64,000 nt of DNA from Perognathus longimembris pacificus (Eukaryota > Chordata > Mammalia > Rodentia > Heteromyidae), in NCBI RefSeq assembly GCF_023159225.1, contig NC_063161.1:121558958-121622957 (forward strand), read 5' to 3'. Under the pieces are notes generated by a model. The model had not been told where the DNA came from. It made no database searches and worked only from the letters and a program-made list of their open reading frames with translations. Shown here piece by piece: positions 24,615-37,439 of the stretch. Both the position numbers and the translations under genes were made by a program. How positions within the stretch are numbered: the first letter of the stretch is position 1; each line of letters opens with the position of its first letter.

Positions 24615-25971
24615 AACATCTTGTGTCCAAAACCCCGACTCAGGGGTGTGGCAGAAGACCAACCCAGCTGGGAAAGACTGAACTACTTTGGGTGTCTTGG
24701 CTCCTTCTCCAACATCCTTCTCTCTTGCAGCAAAGGAGGATCTTGGCCTGGAGGTTTTTCTTTACTGAGCTTCAGAAACTTCCTTTTACACATTCACCTC
24801 AGGTGTCTGGATTGGGAAAACCTAGATCTGCCTCAGTACAGGTTTATTTCTGATCATGCTTACAAGTCCAAGTCTCTGTAGGATGCAGTGAATAAGCAAC
24901 TAATTTTATCTGCCATTAGCTTGAATTGTTAAGAGAATGTTTCCTTGTACTGTGATAAATTTTCCACTTTGCAAATGTCCCCCAAGTGTTATAGAGTGCT
25001 TCTGATCTGTTTTCCAGCTCTCTGAAAAAAACTCAATAGGTCCCAAGCCAGTGTTGATCATCTCACTGCTAAATGCAATCAGTTCATTTTACAATTATGT
25101 ATTGAGCCTTGAGGCTTGAGCTCCAAACAATGGGGAGCAAAGTCGGGAATTCAAAAGATGTACTCTCTATTCTCAAGAAGCTCACAGTTGTTAATGTGCT
25201 TGAAATGATCTTATCAGACACTGCTGTACTCTGTATGAAAGTAAATTTTAAGTGAAAACATTTTACCCATTCCTTTGTTCTCTTGTTTATACAGGTAAAG
25301 GGACACAGGCCAAAGAAATTGTTTCCTTCTCATATTTTAAATCATTCTTTAACTTTTCTAGAATTTGTTACTGTGTTTCAATAAAATATTAATGATTTAT
25401 ATTAGGAAAGAGATTATTCTATGACCTATTCACATTGATTCAGGGTAGTTTCAAATCTAGTCCCTACAGATGGAAGTACTAGAATGTATGCTTTCAATCT
25501 ATCTACTCATTTAATCGTTTTTGTTTTCTTGGATAGGACATGAGTAACTGCTCTTGTTAAATCAATGAAACCATATCTGATGAGCAACATGGTATGGGTG
25601 GAGGGGGAGGCACAAAGCATAGAAAGTCAGTCTGGAGGAGGGGTTCTCCCTGAAGAGACAGTCAGCTTCATTAGAACCCGTTATATCCTGTGAGGCAGTT
25701 ACCTCCACTTTAAGCAGCTGCATTATGTCTTCTAGGTGTCATCCTCTGAATGAGATGGGTTCCATTCCTCAGGATTTCTTCCAGACACTGGAAAAGTATG
25801 TCAGCTTGTTTTTCCTGGTCTAATTCTCTTCCAGGAGTAAGGATACATTTATCAAAATTGAAGAAAAGTGTTCCATGTGAATAAGTATCTTCATCTACTT
25901 TTCTCTTGACTCCATCCATTCAACAGACATTTATTTTAGCAGTGCAGAGTGTTTAAATTCAGAGCCATGTG
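24615..25971. other. Intergenic unique sequence
   Basis: 24602-24881 has two overlapping open frames but no recognisable protein. 25085-25190 (gagccttgaggcttgag, tctcaagaagctcacagttg) may be an L2/MIR-type relic. Confidence 0.5.
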
Positions 25972-26078
25972 ATCTTAGACTGGTGCTAACTTTTCTGCCC
26001 AGACTGGCCTTGAATCACAATGATTCTAGATCTCAGCCTTCTGAGTAGTGAGGATTATAAGCATGACCCATCTTGGCT
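25972..26078 (-). mobile_element. B1 SINE (old)
   Basis: ctgcccagactggccttgaa, tctcagccttctgagtagtg and aggattataagcatgaccca are the reverse-complement B1 core. Confidence 0.65.
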
Positions 26079-26175
26079 TTAATAAACGTCTATTGAATTT
26101 CTAGTATGTACAAAATGCTGAAAATACAGTGGTGAATGAGACAGGTATTCTGAAATACATTTAAAAAGTTCAAGG

Positions 26176-26300
26176 TGAGTATAGTGACATCTACATATAA
26201 TCCAGTCCTCGAGAGGTAAAAAAATCATCCTTTCCAGGCCAACTTGAGCTACATAGTGAGGTCTAGACAAACCTCAGAGACATAGCAAGACTCAGTGTCA
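26176..26300 (+). mobile_element. Possible old B1 fragment
   Basis: ggccaacttgagctacatag and gacatagcaagactcagt recall the B1 3' half. The 5' half is unclear. Confidence 0.35.
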
Positions 26301-26702
26301 ACAACACACTGTAAAACAAAAATTGTTAACAAAAACAAAAAGAATGCTGAGTAATAAAATGAGTCAGGTGATAAATGGCTACTGGGAAGCTTATTACATG
26401 TTATCCATAGGAAAAGCCAGTGTGAGAGGTTCAAGGGAGTAGCTAAACTCAGGGGAAGTCTGTTAGGGAAGATCTGAGGAAGAGCCACATGGACTGGTAG
26501 ACAAGAAAGCCCAAGAACTTAGGAATAAGAAGAGGGTGATGCACTGAAGAAAGAGGTTAAGGCAGCCATGAAAATTATGTGGTGTCTTTAATGACTACAT
26601 GTTTTATCCCTCTTTTGTACCTACTCCATGTTAACACTTCCCACAACAGATTTCTTTCTTCTGAGCCTCATTTTCTTCATTTACTATTCTAGAATGTTTT
26701 CT

Positions 26703-26703
<1 letters not shown>

Positions 26704-26752
<49 letters not shown>

Positions 26753-26763
26753 CGCGTGTGTGC
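26704..26763 (+). repeat. (GT)n(GC)n microsatellite
   Basis: About 20 GT units grading into a GCGCGCGCGCG run, then GTGTG. A potential Z-DNA former. Abuts an old Geo 3' end. Confidence 0.97.
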
Positions 26764-26857
26764 CAGTCCTGGGCTTGATTTCAGGGCCTGGCTACTGTTC
26801 CTGAGCTTTTCTGCTGAAAACTAGTGCTCTATCATTTGGTTCACAGCTCTACTTCCA
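26763..26857 (-). mobile_element. Old Geo-type SINE fragment
   Basis: Reads gccagtcctgggcttgattt to tcacagctctacttc on the plus strand, i.e. a Geo monomer. Its remainder was not found beyond the nested SINE. A long GT/GC repeat abuts its 3' end. Confidence 0.65.
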
Positions 26858-26869
26858 TAACTTTTTTTT

Positions 26870-27061
26870 TTGCCAGTCCTGGGCCTTGGACTCGGGGCCT
26901 GAGCACTGTCCCTGGCTTCTTTTTGCTCAAGGCTAGCACTCTGCCACTTGAGCCACAGCGCCACTTCCGGCCATTTTCTATATATGTGGTGCTGGGGAAT
27001 TGAACCCAGGGCTTCATGTATATGAGGCAAGCGCTCTTGCCACTAGGCTATATTCTCAGCC
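26870..27061 (-). mobile_element. IDL-Geo SINE inserted into an older Geo element
   Basis: Minus orientation. Target-site duplication cttccataac plus T-run at 26852-26869 and 27062-27079. Belongs to the non-CpG subfamily (tgtatatgaggc, ctttttgctcaagg). The target is itself an old Geo monomer (26763-26857). Confidence 0.92.
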
Positions 27062-27079
27062 CTTCCATAACTTTTTTTT

Positions 27080-28639
27080 ATAAAAAGAATATAACTTTGT
27101 CAAGTTAGTGTCATTGTTTACTTTCTTGAAAGATTTGAAGTATAATGTAATAATGTTTTTTTTCAATGTTCTCATTTGCATTACTGAATCCAAAATTATC
27201 CTTTATACTTGACCCAAAGTACCTTTTGTTCTGTACCTTTTGATCCTCACAATAAAGCAACCGACACATTGCAAAAAATGAGTTATTTTGTGAAACCCAT
27301 ATTCTTTAATATTGTGAACTTCTTTCCTTAAAATATTTTTTTGTTTTTAGGTTCTTCCAGATTGCCTTTTAGTTCTTCCAGTTCTTCACAGTCACTTGAG
27401 CATGCAGTTCCAGGAACTGACCCTGCAACATAACCACAACACACACATTTTAAATGGTTTGTCATCTGATTTTTTTCTCCAGAAGAAAACCGATCTTTGA
27501 GTGTGGATGTGGGATTCCTTAGCTAAATTTCCAATGTAGCCAAGTACCCTAGATGGTCATATCTCCACTGAAAACTGTCTGTGTGGAATGCCTAAGCATT
27601 CATGGAAGGCTTAAAGAAAGTAAGAGACATCTGTCACGACACTCGTCGGAGCAGTGCAGCTTTCTAATCAAGTCATCTGAATTCTTGAGTGAAAGATAAG
27701 TGAAAACTCTACCAATCCACAGGGCAGTCACTCAGCAGTAATAAAGCAGATGCTTAAGCAAGATGCACTTAGCCACGTCTATCATTCTGTCTTTTAGTGA
27801 AGAGGTAAAGATACAATGGAGGAGGGGGGGGGAAGGAGAAACAGAAGGGGGAGGGGAAGCAAAGAGAGTGGGGAGTTCTGAACAGTGGAACCAATAATGA
27901 GCAGAAAGAGATGCAATGGCTTCAAATGACAAGATGGCAATATAAGCTAAGTCTGTGAGTCTGTAGCTATAACTTACTGATTTGGAAAGATGTATGGAGA
28001 AAAGGATGGAGTCAGTACTAGTTAAACATGACCAAGAGAGGACATATTCTGGGCAATAAAGGCATTTGGACTAGACATATAAGAATTTTTTGTCATATAT
28101 ATCCAGAACAAAGTTTCTTAACAAGATATTTGTGTTTGTAGTGTAATGGAAATTATGTGTTTGGGACAGAAAAATCAATCCTTCAGTATTCTCAAGTGTT
28201 ATTTTCTCATCTTCAAAATGTTGGCAACATTGCATGTATCCAGCTAAGAGCTGGAAATTAGGAATGCAAAATACATGAAGATATTAGCTACGGTTAGTTT
28301 TGTTGACGTGTAGCTAAGATAGTCACAGATAATCTATTTTCAGGCTTAATGTAAGAGCACAGGACTGTAAGGGGAAACCTCTTTATGGAAATGTAGGGAG
28401 AATACCTGGAATTCTGGGGAAATAGTCAATCCAATATATAAGATAATCTTTGGGATCGAGACTGTGATTTCAACACCAGTGGTGTGTTTCCCGGGGAATG
28501 TTTGCATTTTGGTACTTATAAAGAGTGTGATGGGCTGTCTGTTGGTTTATTAAAATAGTTAATGTATGGACTTGTGTGTGTGAACAATAAATGTTTCATT
28601 TATTGATTACTGTTCATGAGTGTTGGGAGGGGGCAACAA
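27080..28639. other. Intergenic sequence, nothing recognised
   Basis: A purine-rich stretch at about 27815-27870 (with an 8-9 G run). No gene. Confidence 0.6.
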
Positions 28640-29060
28640 CTGCCCAAGTGTAGGCATTTATTCCATGTAAACTATCAATTATACTAACCAGACATTTTGT
28701 TGCTGTGACAAACTGCCTACAACTTATGGAAGGTAGGCTGTATTTTGGCTTATGGTTTCAGAGGGTTGAATCCATCGTTTTTGGTTCTATTGATTTTGGG
28801 TCCATGATGAGTTAAAATATCATGATGGTAGTAGTATATGACAGGGGTACTCACTTTATGGTGGCAAGGAAGCTATAATGACAGACACTCCTCCTCCAGT
28901 TACCTAATTCCTCCAGTAAGCCCCCATCTCCTAGAGTTTTCACCCTCTCCTAAAATGGTATACCAGCTGAAGATTGAGCAAATGGGGGACAGTGAGCAAA
29001 TAGAGGACATGTCAAATTGGGCCCATTACACTTATCTCTAGGAGATTCCCATTCTAAAAC
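28640..29060 (+). mobile_element. Possible old interspersed repeat of unknown class
   Basis: gttgctgtgacaaactgcct, ggcttatggtttcagagggt and tcatgatggtagtagta follow a pattern common in dispersed mammalian repeats. Class not determined. Confidence 0.3.
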
Positions 29061-30479
29061 AGAGTAACAGAACTCTGACACATTGATATATTCAAAATTA
29101 AGATTTAAAAAATCTACTCTCAGTATAGTTCTACAGAGGCTGTAGCTCGTATTGGTCTTGGAAATCTATTGGAATTACATGAAAAATTTTGTATGTGCAA
29201 ATTTTGGAGCCAGATTTTTGGTTTCTGTTTTCAAAAAAATTTCTCATCATAAAATGTTTAAAAGCTTGTTTTATGCTGCAGAATCAAATAAGATTAAATA
29301 TGCTAAATAGATCCTAATATCTCTTGGATATCTGACTATAGCCTTCGTTTAAATGGATCTATTTATATTCTTTGAGTTACCAGTACTGGTAAGTCAGTAA
29401 CAGTAAGCAAGTTTGTAAAGGATCAGTGTGAAATATCCCCTATAACTTAAATCAAGTATGTTTTATAGTGCCTTTTTGTTTTAGTTCTTTGATTTCTAAA
29501 GTTCTAAAAATTGAATTATGATCCATTTTCAGGTATCAGAATAAAGTGATTAGAGATGGATCTTATGAAAGCAAATGGAGTAGAAAGTTGGCTGGCTGAA
29601 AAGGTCCCTAGAGAGTTCTGTGGAAATTTATGATGAAATCTGTCACATTAGGGATAAAACAGTTTGATGGTTGATGGAACAAAGCTGACTCATAAAAATT
29701 CTGACAAGGCAAAGTATATGCTAGTTCTAAAGAAGCAAAGAAATGAGTCTTCCCATTATGATTTTGAGAATTCAGTTACCAGGGGTAGATTTGTGTAATT
29801 TTTTTTTTTTTTGCTTAAGAGATACTAATACAAGAATACATTACATTCAAGATGTTTTACATACTTTATTTATTAAACAAACAAGATTGTTCTTAAATGC
29901 TTGATGAATAAAATACTAATGCATCTATTTTTTAATTGAGGACTGAAAACTTCCCATTGACAGGAACTGCAGCAACAACGCTGAAGCAAGGAACCAAGCT
30001 CACTTGGCTTACTACACATTGACAGCAAAGGGCCCTAAAAGCTTAAACTGCGTATGTAGCAAAGGGACAGTAGCAACACTGACAGTTAATAGCAATAATG
30101 TCATTATTGAACATTACACTAGCTGTTGTGTAAAGAAGCTCTGCTACCTGACAGCAGTGAATGTAATAAATCTTACTGCAAGAAGACAGGGAGTGACAAG
30201 TTTTTCATGACTCTGCTTTTTGCATGTGCTGAGTGGCATCTTCACCACCACTGTGGGCACTCTCCCTTATTATGAACTCCTTTCATAGAATTCAATATAG
30301 CTTTGTTCAGTTGTGATTCTTACATTGTTTTGCAAAGGTTCTTTTTTAACAATTGTATGGGTAACTGCAAGTCTGTAGAGAAATGTACTCTGAAGGTTGT
30401 GGGAGCAGCTGGTATCACAAAACTCCTCTGTATAATATAGTGAAATGTAAAGGTATGGAAGTGTCATGTTGTTCCATTA
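29061..30479. other. Intergenic unique sequence
   Basis: 29941-30250 is less AT-rich and contains a 68-codon frame (30004-30210) with a non-ATG-favoured context and no known domain. Nothing supportable as a gene. Confidence 0.5.
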
Positions 30480-32010
30480 GAGATATCTTTATCTCTACTA
30501 TCTTTTGTGATAGAAAATAGGTGGTTCTTTCCTAGAGTTTCTTTCAAATTTTGATGTATTTTCTGAGTTTCTGAAGTTTTAAAATGACATCTCTTGTGTA
30601 CTTGAAAATGGTTGTTCAATCTTGATTGATATTTTCTGAACTTCCTAGATCTGGCATTAATTTGAAGAAATTCTCAGTTATTGCTTCAAATACTTCTCTT
30701 TCTTTTCTCCTTTTGCCCCACCTCCCTCCATTCTGGTGTATTCTCATTTGTTGTGATTATATTTTTAGAAATCTTTCCACCCCACTGGGATATTCTGTGC
30801 TTGTTACTTTTTGTATTTGTTCATTTTTTAAAACTTCGTTTTTAGCTTATTTTTTCCCTTTGCCTTCTTGTTCTGCAAGTTTATGTTGATGTTCAGATAT
30901 TCTTTTCTCAGTCTTGTTCAGTTTACTAATGATTCCATCCAAATGACTCTTTTTTAATATTTTAGTTTTCAACATTTTATTATCATTAAGTAGTTATTCA
31001 AAGGAGTTTCCATTTTATATAGTAGTATATGAGTACATCTTCATCTTGATCAATATCACCCTTCCAACATTCCCATCCCTCTCAACCGACCCTTTCCCTC
31101 ACTTTTCTTCATTTTGTAGGATATACATTTAATTCTTGGTTACATTTCCCCACTTCTCCTTTTAATTCACTTCCCCTCACCCACAATTCCTCCCTTTCAA
31201 GCACCTGTTTCCTGATGCTTATTTTGTTCAACTGTGCCTTTCTAAGGAATTACACTATTTGAGTTCTCCCTTGAGTCTATCGTATTTCAGCTAATACATT
31301 TGTATACACTTGTATACTCCTTCATGTATGTACTTACTAGTTTGCAATCTAATTCTAGGTTAAAAGATTATTAATTATATACCATGAATAGATCTCTAGC
31401 ATTTCTTTTTTTCCTTTCTTAAAATTTCATCTCCGTGTCTTTATTAGCCCTCGTTCTTTCATGTCAATTTTTTTTCCATCAGAATACTTAGGATTAACTA
31501 TATTTCTTTTAAGCTTCCAGTCTTGTGATTCCAACATTCTTGCCATATTTGCATCTCATTCTGGTACTTGTTCTGTCTTTTCAAACTGTGTTTTAGCCTT
31601 TCAGTATGCGGTGTGACTCTTCATTGAAAGCCAGATATGATGTATGGTTAAAAGAATGTTTAGATATATTTCTTTCTTTATTTCTAGGTCTGCAAGTAGA
31701 TTTCAGTCTTGTGGTAAGCCTACGAGTCAGATCCCCTTCTATATGTGCAGAACAAGAGGACTAGAGGAGAGTCCCTTCCCCCAGCATGGCTAGGATTTGG
31801 TAAGCATTCAGTAGGTTAACTCTGTGCAAATAGTTTCTCTTGAGAGAAATCCTTGTTAAGAAGACCAGATTGCTCTGATGAACTGTGAAATGGTTATCTA
31901 ACAACCCCCACCCCCAACAGCCCAAAGCATGATACAAATATTCCCTGTGAAAACTTAATACATCTCCTGGAGATAAAACTCAGGAAGGTGTGGTGATTTC
32001 TGAAATTTTT
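30480..32010 (-). mobile_element. Ancient L1 5' region (L1M/HAL1-like), interrupted
   Basis: 30600-30940 (ctcagttattgcttcaaata) and 31500-31900 (cttccagtcttgtgattcca, gaaagccagatatgatgta) resemble, from memory, the 5' portion of old mammalian L1M/HAL1 elements in minus orientation. The middle (about 30945-31430) looks like an L1 3' UTR of a different age inserted into it. Boundaries are approximate and no reading frame survives. Confidence 0.5.
30945..31430 (-). mobile_element. L1 3' UTR-like insertion inside an older L1
   Basis: Starts T-rich (tttttaatattttagttt). The phrases cattttattatcattaagta and gatcaatatcacccttccaa match the intronic fragment at about 43975. Pyrimidine-rich middle. 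No clear target-site duplication was found. Confidence 0.5.
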
Positions 32011-32224
32011 AGCCTTCAGACTGTGCACATTGGTCTTCTGGCAAATCATCAACTGGAGTTTGGTTTTCCTATTAGGTGGTGGTTCCCAGAGAGAAACCTT
32101 GATTTCTTACCCACTGAGTATGATTTTCTGTCCCTGCTTGTTTATGTCTTCAATTTGTGGGACTAGAGGTGTGCCCTACATCTTTACCTCTCAAGAGTTG
32201 TTGACTATGCAGAAAGGGAGGGAA

Positions 32225-32425
32225 AAACGGTGAACAAATGCAGTGGGGGTACTCGTAAGAAACCCTAGAACTTGGACAGGGAGCTGGGAGAGAAAAACTG
32301 GGAGATCAAGGGAAGGGGTGACACTGTTCAAGAAGAAATGTACTTATTACCCGATATATGTAGTTGTAACCCCTCTGGATATTACCTTTATGACAACCAT
32401 AAAATATTAATAAAAATTTAAATGA
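32225..32425 (+). mobile_element. L1 3' UTR remnant
   Basis: Shows the tail signature gaagaaatgtacttatta, cccctctggatattacct and an AATAAA-rich end, as in the L1 tails at 24520-24600 and 40310-40395, but more diverged. Confidence 0.65.
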
Positions 32426-33734
32426 TTTTACAAAATAATTGTTGACTTTTTAGTTTGTTTATCTCTCTTCAGGTTGCTGTTGGAGTTGATAATATCCATG
32501 TTCCTTACATCAGCAGCATGTATAATACTCCAACTGTTGGTTCAAAAGATGAGGGAATGGTGTGAGGAGAGAAGGAGGGATGGAAGGAGAGAATGGCAAA
32601 AAATCCTCAAGTTTGAAACTTTAATTTATGTTTTCTGAATATCTAAATAATCTGGCACTTATTCAGCTATTTGCTGCTACTATATATTTAATTCCTATGT
32701 ATAGTCCTTATTTTTACATGAGAAGTATATAGTTTCAAAGATGATAGAGCCTTGCCAGATGCTAGTGACAGGATGCAAGTATTAGATTTGACTTGTTGAT
32801 TCCAACAGAATATTTCCAGTTGACAATCGTTCTCTTATCTGAATTCTCTTTCTTCTGACTTGCTTAAGTAGTTACAATTGACTTTCATCTAAAAGGGGTC
32901 TAGCCTTAAGGAGAGAGAGAGAGAATGAGAGAGGGAAAATGAAAGAATGAGAATTCTTTGCTTAAAAGATTGCTGTATCTTTTCATCTTACTAGAATGAA
33001 GGATGGTAAAGGTTACTAAAAGTAAGTGGTAAAATAAATCATTTCTCAAAAATTATATTAATGGTGTTGGTACTTTGAGGTACAAGTACCATATGACTCT
33101 AGCCTTACTAGCTGCCAGTTAGTCTAGCTACTCTGCCTCGGTTTATTATCTTTAATCTCTGAAGGATGAACTACTGTGGATTCTAAGAGATTGTTAGCTG
33201 AAGCAGTTTTACTGAAGAGGTTAGAAAGAATTCAGAAGGAAAGAGGGCAATGAGTGTGATATCCAGTCTTCCAAAATTACACATTAGTTCTTAATAAAAA
33301 TATAACAAAATATTTTAATTGATTGTGGAATATTTTTGATAGCTGAGGCTGGTATTGTGAAGTATATATATGTGTATATATATGTATTCAGTTGACAGCA
33401 GATTGCATTTTAATTTGTTCATAATTTGTTAAATATATAAATAATTCAGAAACTAATGAAGTATAAAATTAGTGCTTAAACTGCAACTGCTCTAAGGAGG
33501 TATACAAAATGGTAAAAATTGGGAAGAAACTTCTGATGTTAGTTTTATTTTTTAATACCATTCCCCTAGAATTTTATAATAATAGAGTTTTGTGTTTTTC
33601 TGACACAAAAGTTTCAGGTAGATCTCATTATCCTGATGTTATAAAATTCATTACAATTTGTTGAATTCTGAAATTTGATATCAGACAATCAAGAGCTAAA
33701 GATTGTAGAAGAAACTCCTTCCTGTTTCTCAAGT
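32426..33734. other. Intergenic sequence, nothing recognised
   Basis: A short GA-rich patch at about 32910-32940. Otherwise AT-rich unique DNA. Confidence 0.6.
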
Positions 33735-33850
33735 TTTACAAAATTATTGTAAAGGTGATGTACAGAGGGGATATAGTTATATAGGTAAAGTCATAAGTAC
33801 ATTTCTTTTTGAACAGTGTATTCTCCTCCCTCATATTGTAGCTATCATTA
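33735..33850 (-). mobile_element. Old L1 3' UTR fragment
   Basis: attattgtaaaggtgatgta followed by agtacatttctttttgaaca resembles the tails at 14290 and 53045. Confidence 0.65.
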
Positions 33851-34084
33851 ATTGGAAACTCTTCTAGGAAAAAAGAAGAATACATGTTAAGAATATTTTG
33901 AACTTTGATCATTCCATAATGCTGAGTTGAATTATTCCTATAGTCAGTTTGAGAGACTTCTTTTCAGTTTTGCTGAATTTGAACATTTTTGGATGGCTAT
34001 TGGTAGTAGAGAGTCACAAAGTTTTCAATGGGAAAGGAGTTTAGGAATCTTTTATTTTATCTTTCTTAGTGTTGAAATGCAGCA

Positions 34085-34210
34085 GATAATGCCATGTGCA
34101 ATTCTGCTTGTGTATGCCTGTGTTCAGGATCTCATAGCTTTTACCAGATTGTTGAATGGTTTACAGAAGAGTAAACTAAGGCCTTGAGGACCCAACCACA
34201 CAGCACTATA
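34085..34210 (-). mobile_element. MIR-like relic
   Basis: tttacagaagagtaaactaa, ggccttgaggacccaaccac and acagcactataaatgagag are the reverse-complement MIR core. Confidence 0.45.
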
Positions 34211-37200
34211 AATGAGAGTGGCTTATATTATTATGACTTTCATCCCATAAAATGAGTCAGACATATTAAGACTTTTTCTACCTCTCATGTAATTCATCAG
34301 GTGCTACTTATGTGCAGGATGGCTTTCCTGGATCACTTAGATACTTCGGAGAAACCTTTCTTTTACAAGAAGAACTCAAAAAGTGAGAGGACATAGACAT
34401 CTTTGATTTTATTAAAGTAACATTCATCCAGTTAGGTGCTGAGATGAGAGACATATTATTAACATTTTTGCACTGCATAAACTCCACAGTGGTATGATCA
34501 ATTAAAACCCAAGAAGGAATGAACGGTGTCTATTGCTTTTTGGTTTCAGAAGTGAAGTGAATAGACGTCTCCTAGAGTCCAGCTGCTCTTGCCATTGACT
34601 TAACGAGTTTCCTAATGTCCCCATTGTGTCTCAGTATCAGAAACAGATGGTTGATTCATTTAACTTTAAAATGCTATTTGATTTGACTTTTTACCATTTA
34701 TTTTCCACCTGTGATTCTGTAGTGTCTTTAAGAAATCATGTGTGTATATACATGTATGCTTGTACATATGGATGTGCAATTTCTTACTGTGCCATCTCAA
34801 TAGATATATTGATGAAATGCCCCTGTCGCCTGAGCTATTACCAATAAATGCCTAAGGTAAAGAAAATTAACAATTCTAAAGCAATTTAAAATGTTTAATA
34901 TCTCTTTGGAAAAATGAAACTATACAAAGTAAAACACAATGTCTAAAATCAGTCTTTACCTACTAGACAGGACATCACAAAAGAATTTCATTAAGTTATC
35001 TGAACAACCAAATGGGAGCATTCTTGTAAACACATTGAACCAATATAAGAGCAGAAATGTAATCAATTAGAGATTCAGAAAACAGGCTGGAAAAAACAGA
35101 GAAGTAGGAAAGTTTTCCTAATTTTTTTTCTAGTGATGATTTTCCCGAACCTTATTTAATAATGAATCTCAAGCTATATGTCTTCATGTCAACCTTACAC
35201 CACCATTATAAGTGACTAATTATAGTGAAGCTCACCACAAGAATTAAGCCATTCCCTGGGGCCACCTGAAAGAGCCCAATGTTAACTGCATTATGGCACT
35301 GGGTTTTGATGTGCATCTATTGTTTTCCAAGCTTTGACTTTGAAGACATTGATCAAAAACTACCACCTTCTACCAAGCACAATAACCCTGTCAGAGGCCT
35401 GACAACACCTCATAACAACCACAGTATGCTTACAAAGAAATGAATTTCAAAACTAAAAGATGTGAATGGCAAGGAGCCAGGGAGGAACTGATTCACCAAA
35501 TTTACCTCTTGTTTAGAAACCTTGTGGTGAATAGAAGGCAGCCTTTACACACATCACATTTTAATTGGGACAGTCCTAATAAAAGCTGCAAAGACAGACC
35601 AGCAGAGCAGAAGATAGAAGACAGAAAGGCAGATATGTGTAGCAACTTGCACAGTCACTTCCAACCTATTTTGTAACAAAAATATTTTCCCTAGAGATTT
35701 TCAGGAGATACAGATATTTGGTGATCGTTGAAGAGTTGATTTACATATATTGTTTGCATCCATTCAGAAGCAATTGAGTAGGAATAAATATATGAAAATA
35801 AAGCTTTTTTGTAAGTTAACCCTTCTGGTTTCCCACATGGGTGGATATATTTCTCTCTCACAAATTTCTATTGTATGAAAGCCTTTAACTGTTTCTCTAT
35901 GTAAAATCTCCATAGTAAAGGAAAGAATGTTTTAAATATCTAGTAACCTAAGTACCAACCAAAGTTTTGCTGTGATTTCTGTTTTGCTGCTATTTGAATG
36001 GGAGTGTGCCAGGAAGAAAGAGAAAACAGACTGAGAACTCTTCTTCTTAGCTTTATGAAGAGAATAGATAAGAAATAAGGACTTTTGATGGTTTCCCTTT
36101 ACCTTAAGGACTTTTGATGGTCTCTAACGTTTTGATAAGCCTTTAAACATTAGGTGATACTGTAATTAACAGAAGGAGCAGATGCACTTTCACAGGTGAT
36201 AACAGGTAAGTCAGCAAAGACATCTTTGGAGTAAATAATCACCAACTAGTCTTCCCAAAACGTTGCTTTGGGCATCTGCATTATGGTGGGGGCTGGCTTA
36301 GTTTCTGGGGGGAGAAGCAGGTCCTTAGTAAGGAATCTGTGTATCAGATGACATTAAGAACTATGTATTTCTGAAAATATGTCTTCTCACTTGTAAAAGA
36401 ATATAATTGACCCACGCTTGTGAGGATGACATGACATTTCCAAATCCTCAGGCATGCTCCGCAATGCACAATAAACAGCAAAAGGACACAGCACAGAATA
36501 GCGTAGTGGCATGCTCCTGTAGTCCTGTAGTCTGCTTTAGAAGCAGAGCCAGGAGAATAGCTGGAGCCCAAGTGTTCAATGCCTGTCTTGGAAACACAGC
36601 AAAACCCTGTTTTGGCATTATTTTATGACAGTGATTTATGGACGAACAGCTACCACCACTTTCCTTTCAATTAAGGTAGTATGGTATTTTAAACTGCTTA
36701 TTAAAATGTTAGTTTGTGCTAATCATTCTGTTACAACCTCTAATAGCCAAATAAAGGGCTTTTATACCGTTCCCAAATGAGACCAACCATGTTGTTATTT
36801 GTTTAAAGGCTAAATTCTGAGGAAATGTTTTCACATATAACAATTTATGATGGTGGTCTCTAGTCAGTATAAGAAAAAATATCACAAGTTTATCTTAATC
36901 TCTGGGCATGAATTTACTTGAAATACCCTACAAGTTAAATAAATAGCTTCATAAAATTGGAACTTTATTTGCATGGGAGACTGTCACCCCCTGGAGCACG
37001 CTACATAAAGGACATAGCTTTGAAAATGCAATTAACCTACTATAGCACTCAAATTCTTTTACTGTAGTTCATAGACAAACAGCACACTTTTATAAAAATA
37101 TTTAAGTCAGGAAATTCTCAGTAGTGTGTACAATTTTCCCAAAGAACCATCTGGAAGTATGATTGTTAAGTTTTGCTTCAGGTCCCACTCAACCTCAGAT

Positions 37201-37439
37201 TTGCAAAACTATCATTAACTTTATGAACTAAAACCTTGTAAACTTATTTTCCTAATGACATTTTGGGCTATCATGGTTATTTCAGGAGAGTGCAGCATCA
37301 ATTTTCCTACTAAGAACAAACTCCATCCTTCCATCATTCTTTCCCATTTTCCCCTTCCATCCATACCTTCATTACCTAGATCAATTTGCACATCAAATAT
37401 ACCATTCAAGGTGATGAGAGCACATTACAATAGCATGTG
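34211..37439. other. Intergenic unique sequence with one B1
   Basis: Contains the B1 at 36498. 35300-35690 is complex and repeat-free, possibly a conserved non-coding element. No gene seen. Confidence 0.55.
36498..36612 (+). mobile_element. B1 SINE (old)
   Basis: gtggcatgctcctgtagtcc, gccaggagaatagctggagc and acagcaaaaccctgt follow the B1/Alu consensus order. Confidence 0.6.

Noticed and set aside
36960..37005. CTCF-like motif near ccccctggagcac
   Set aside because: Only about 10 of 14 core positions match by eye.
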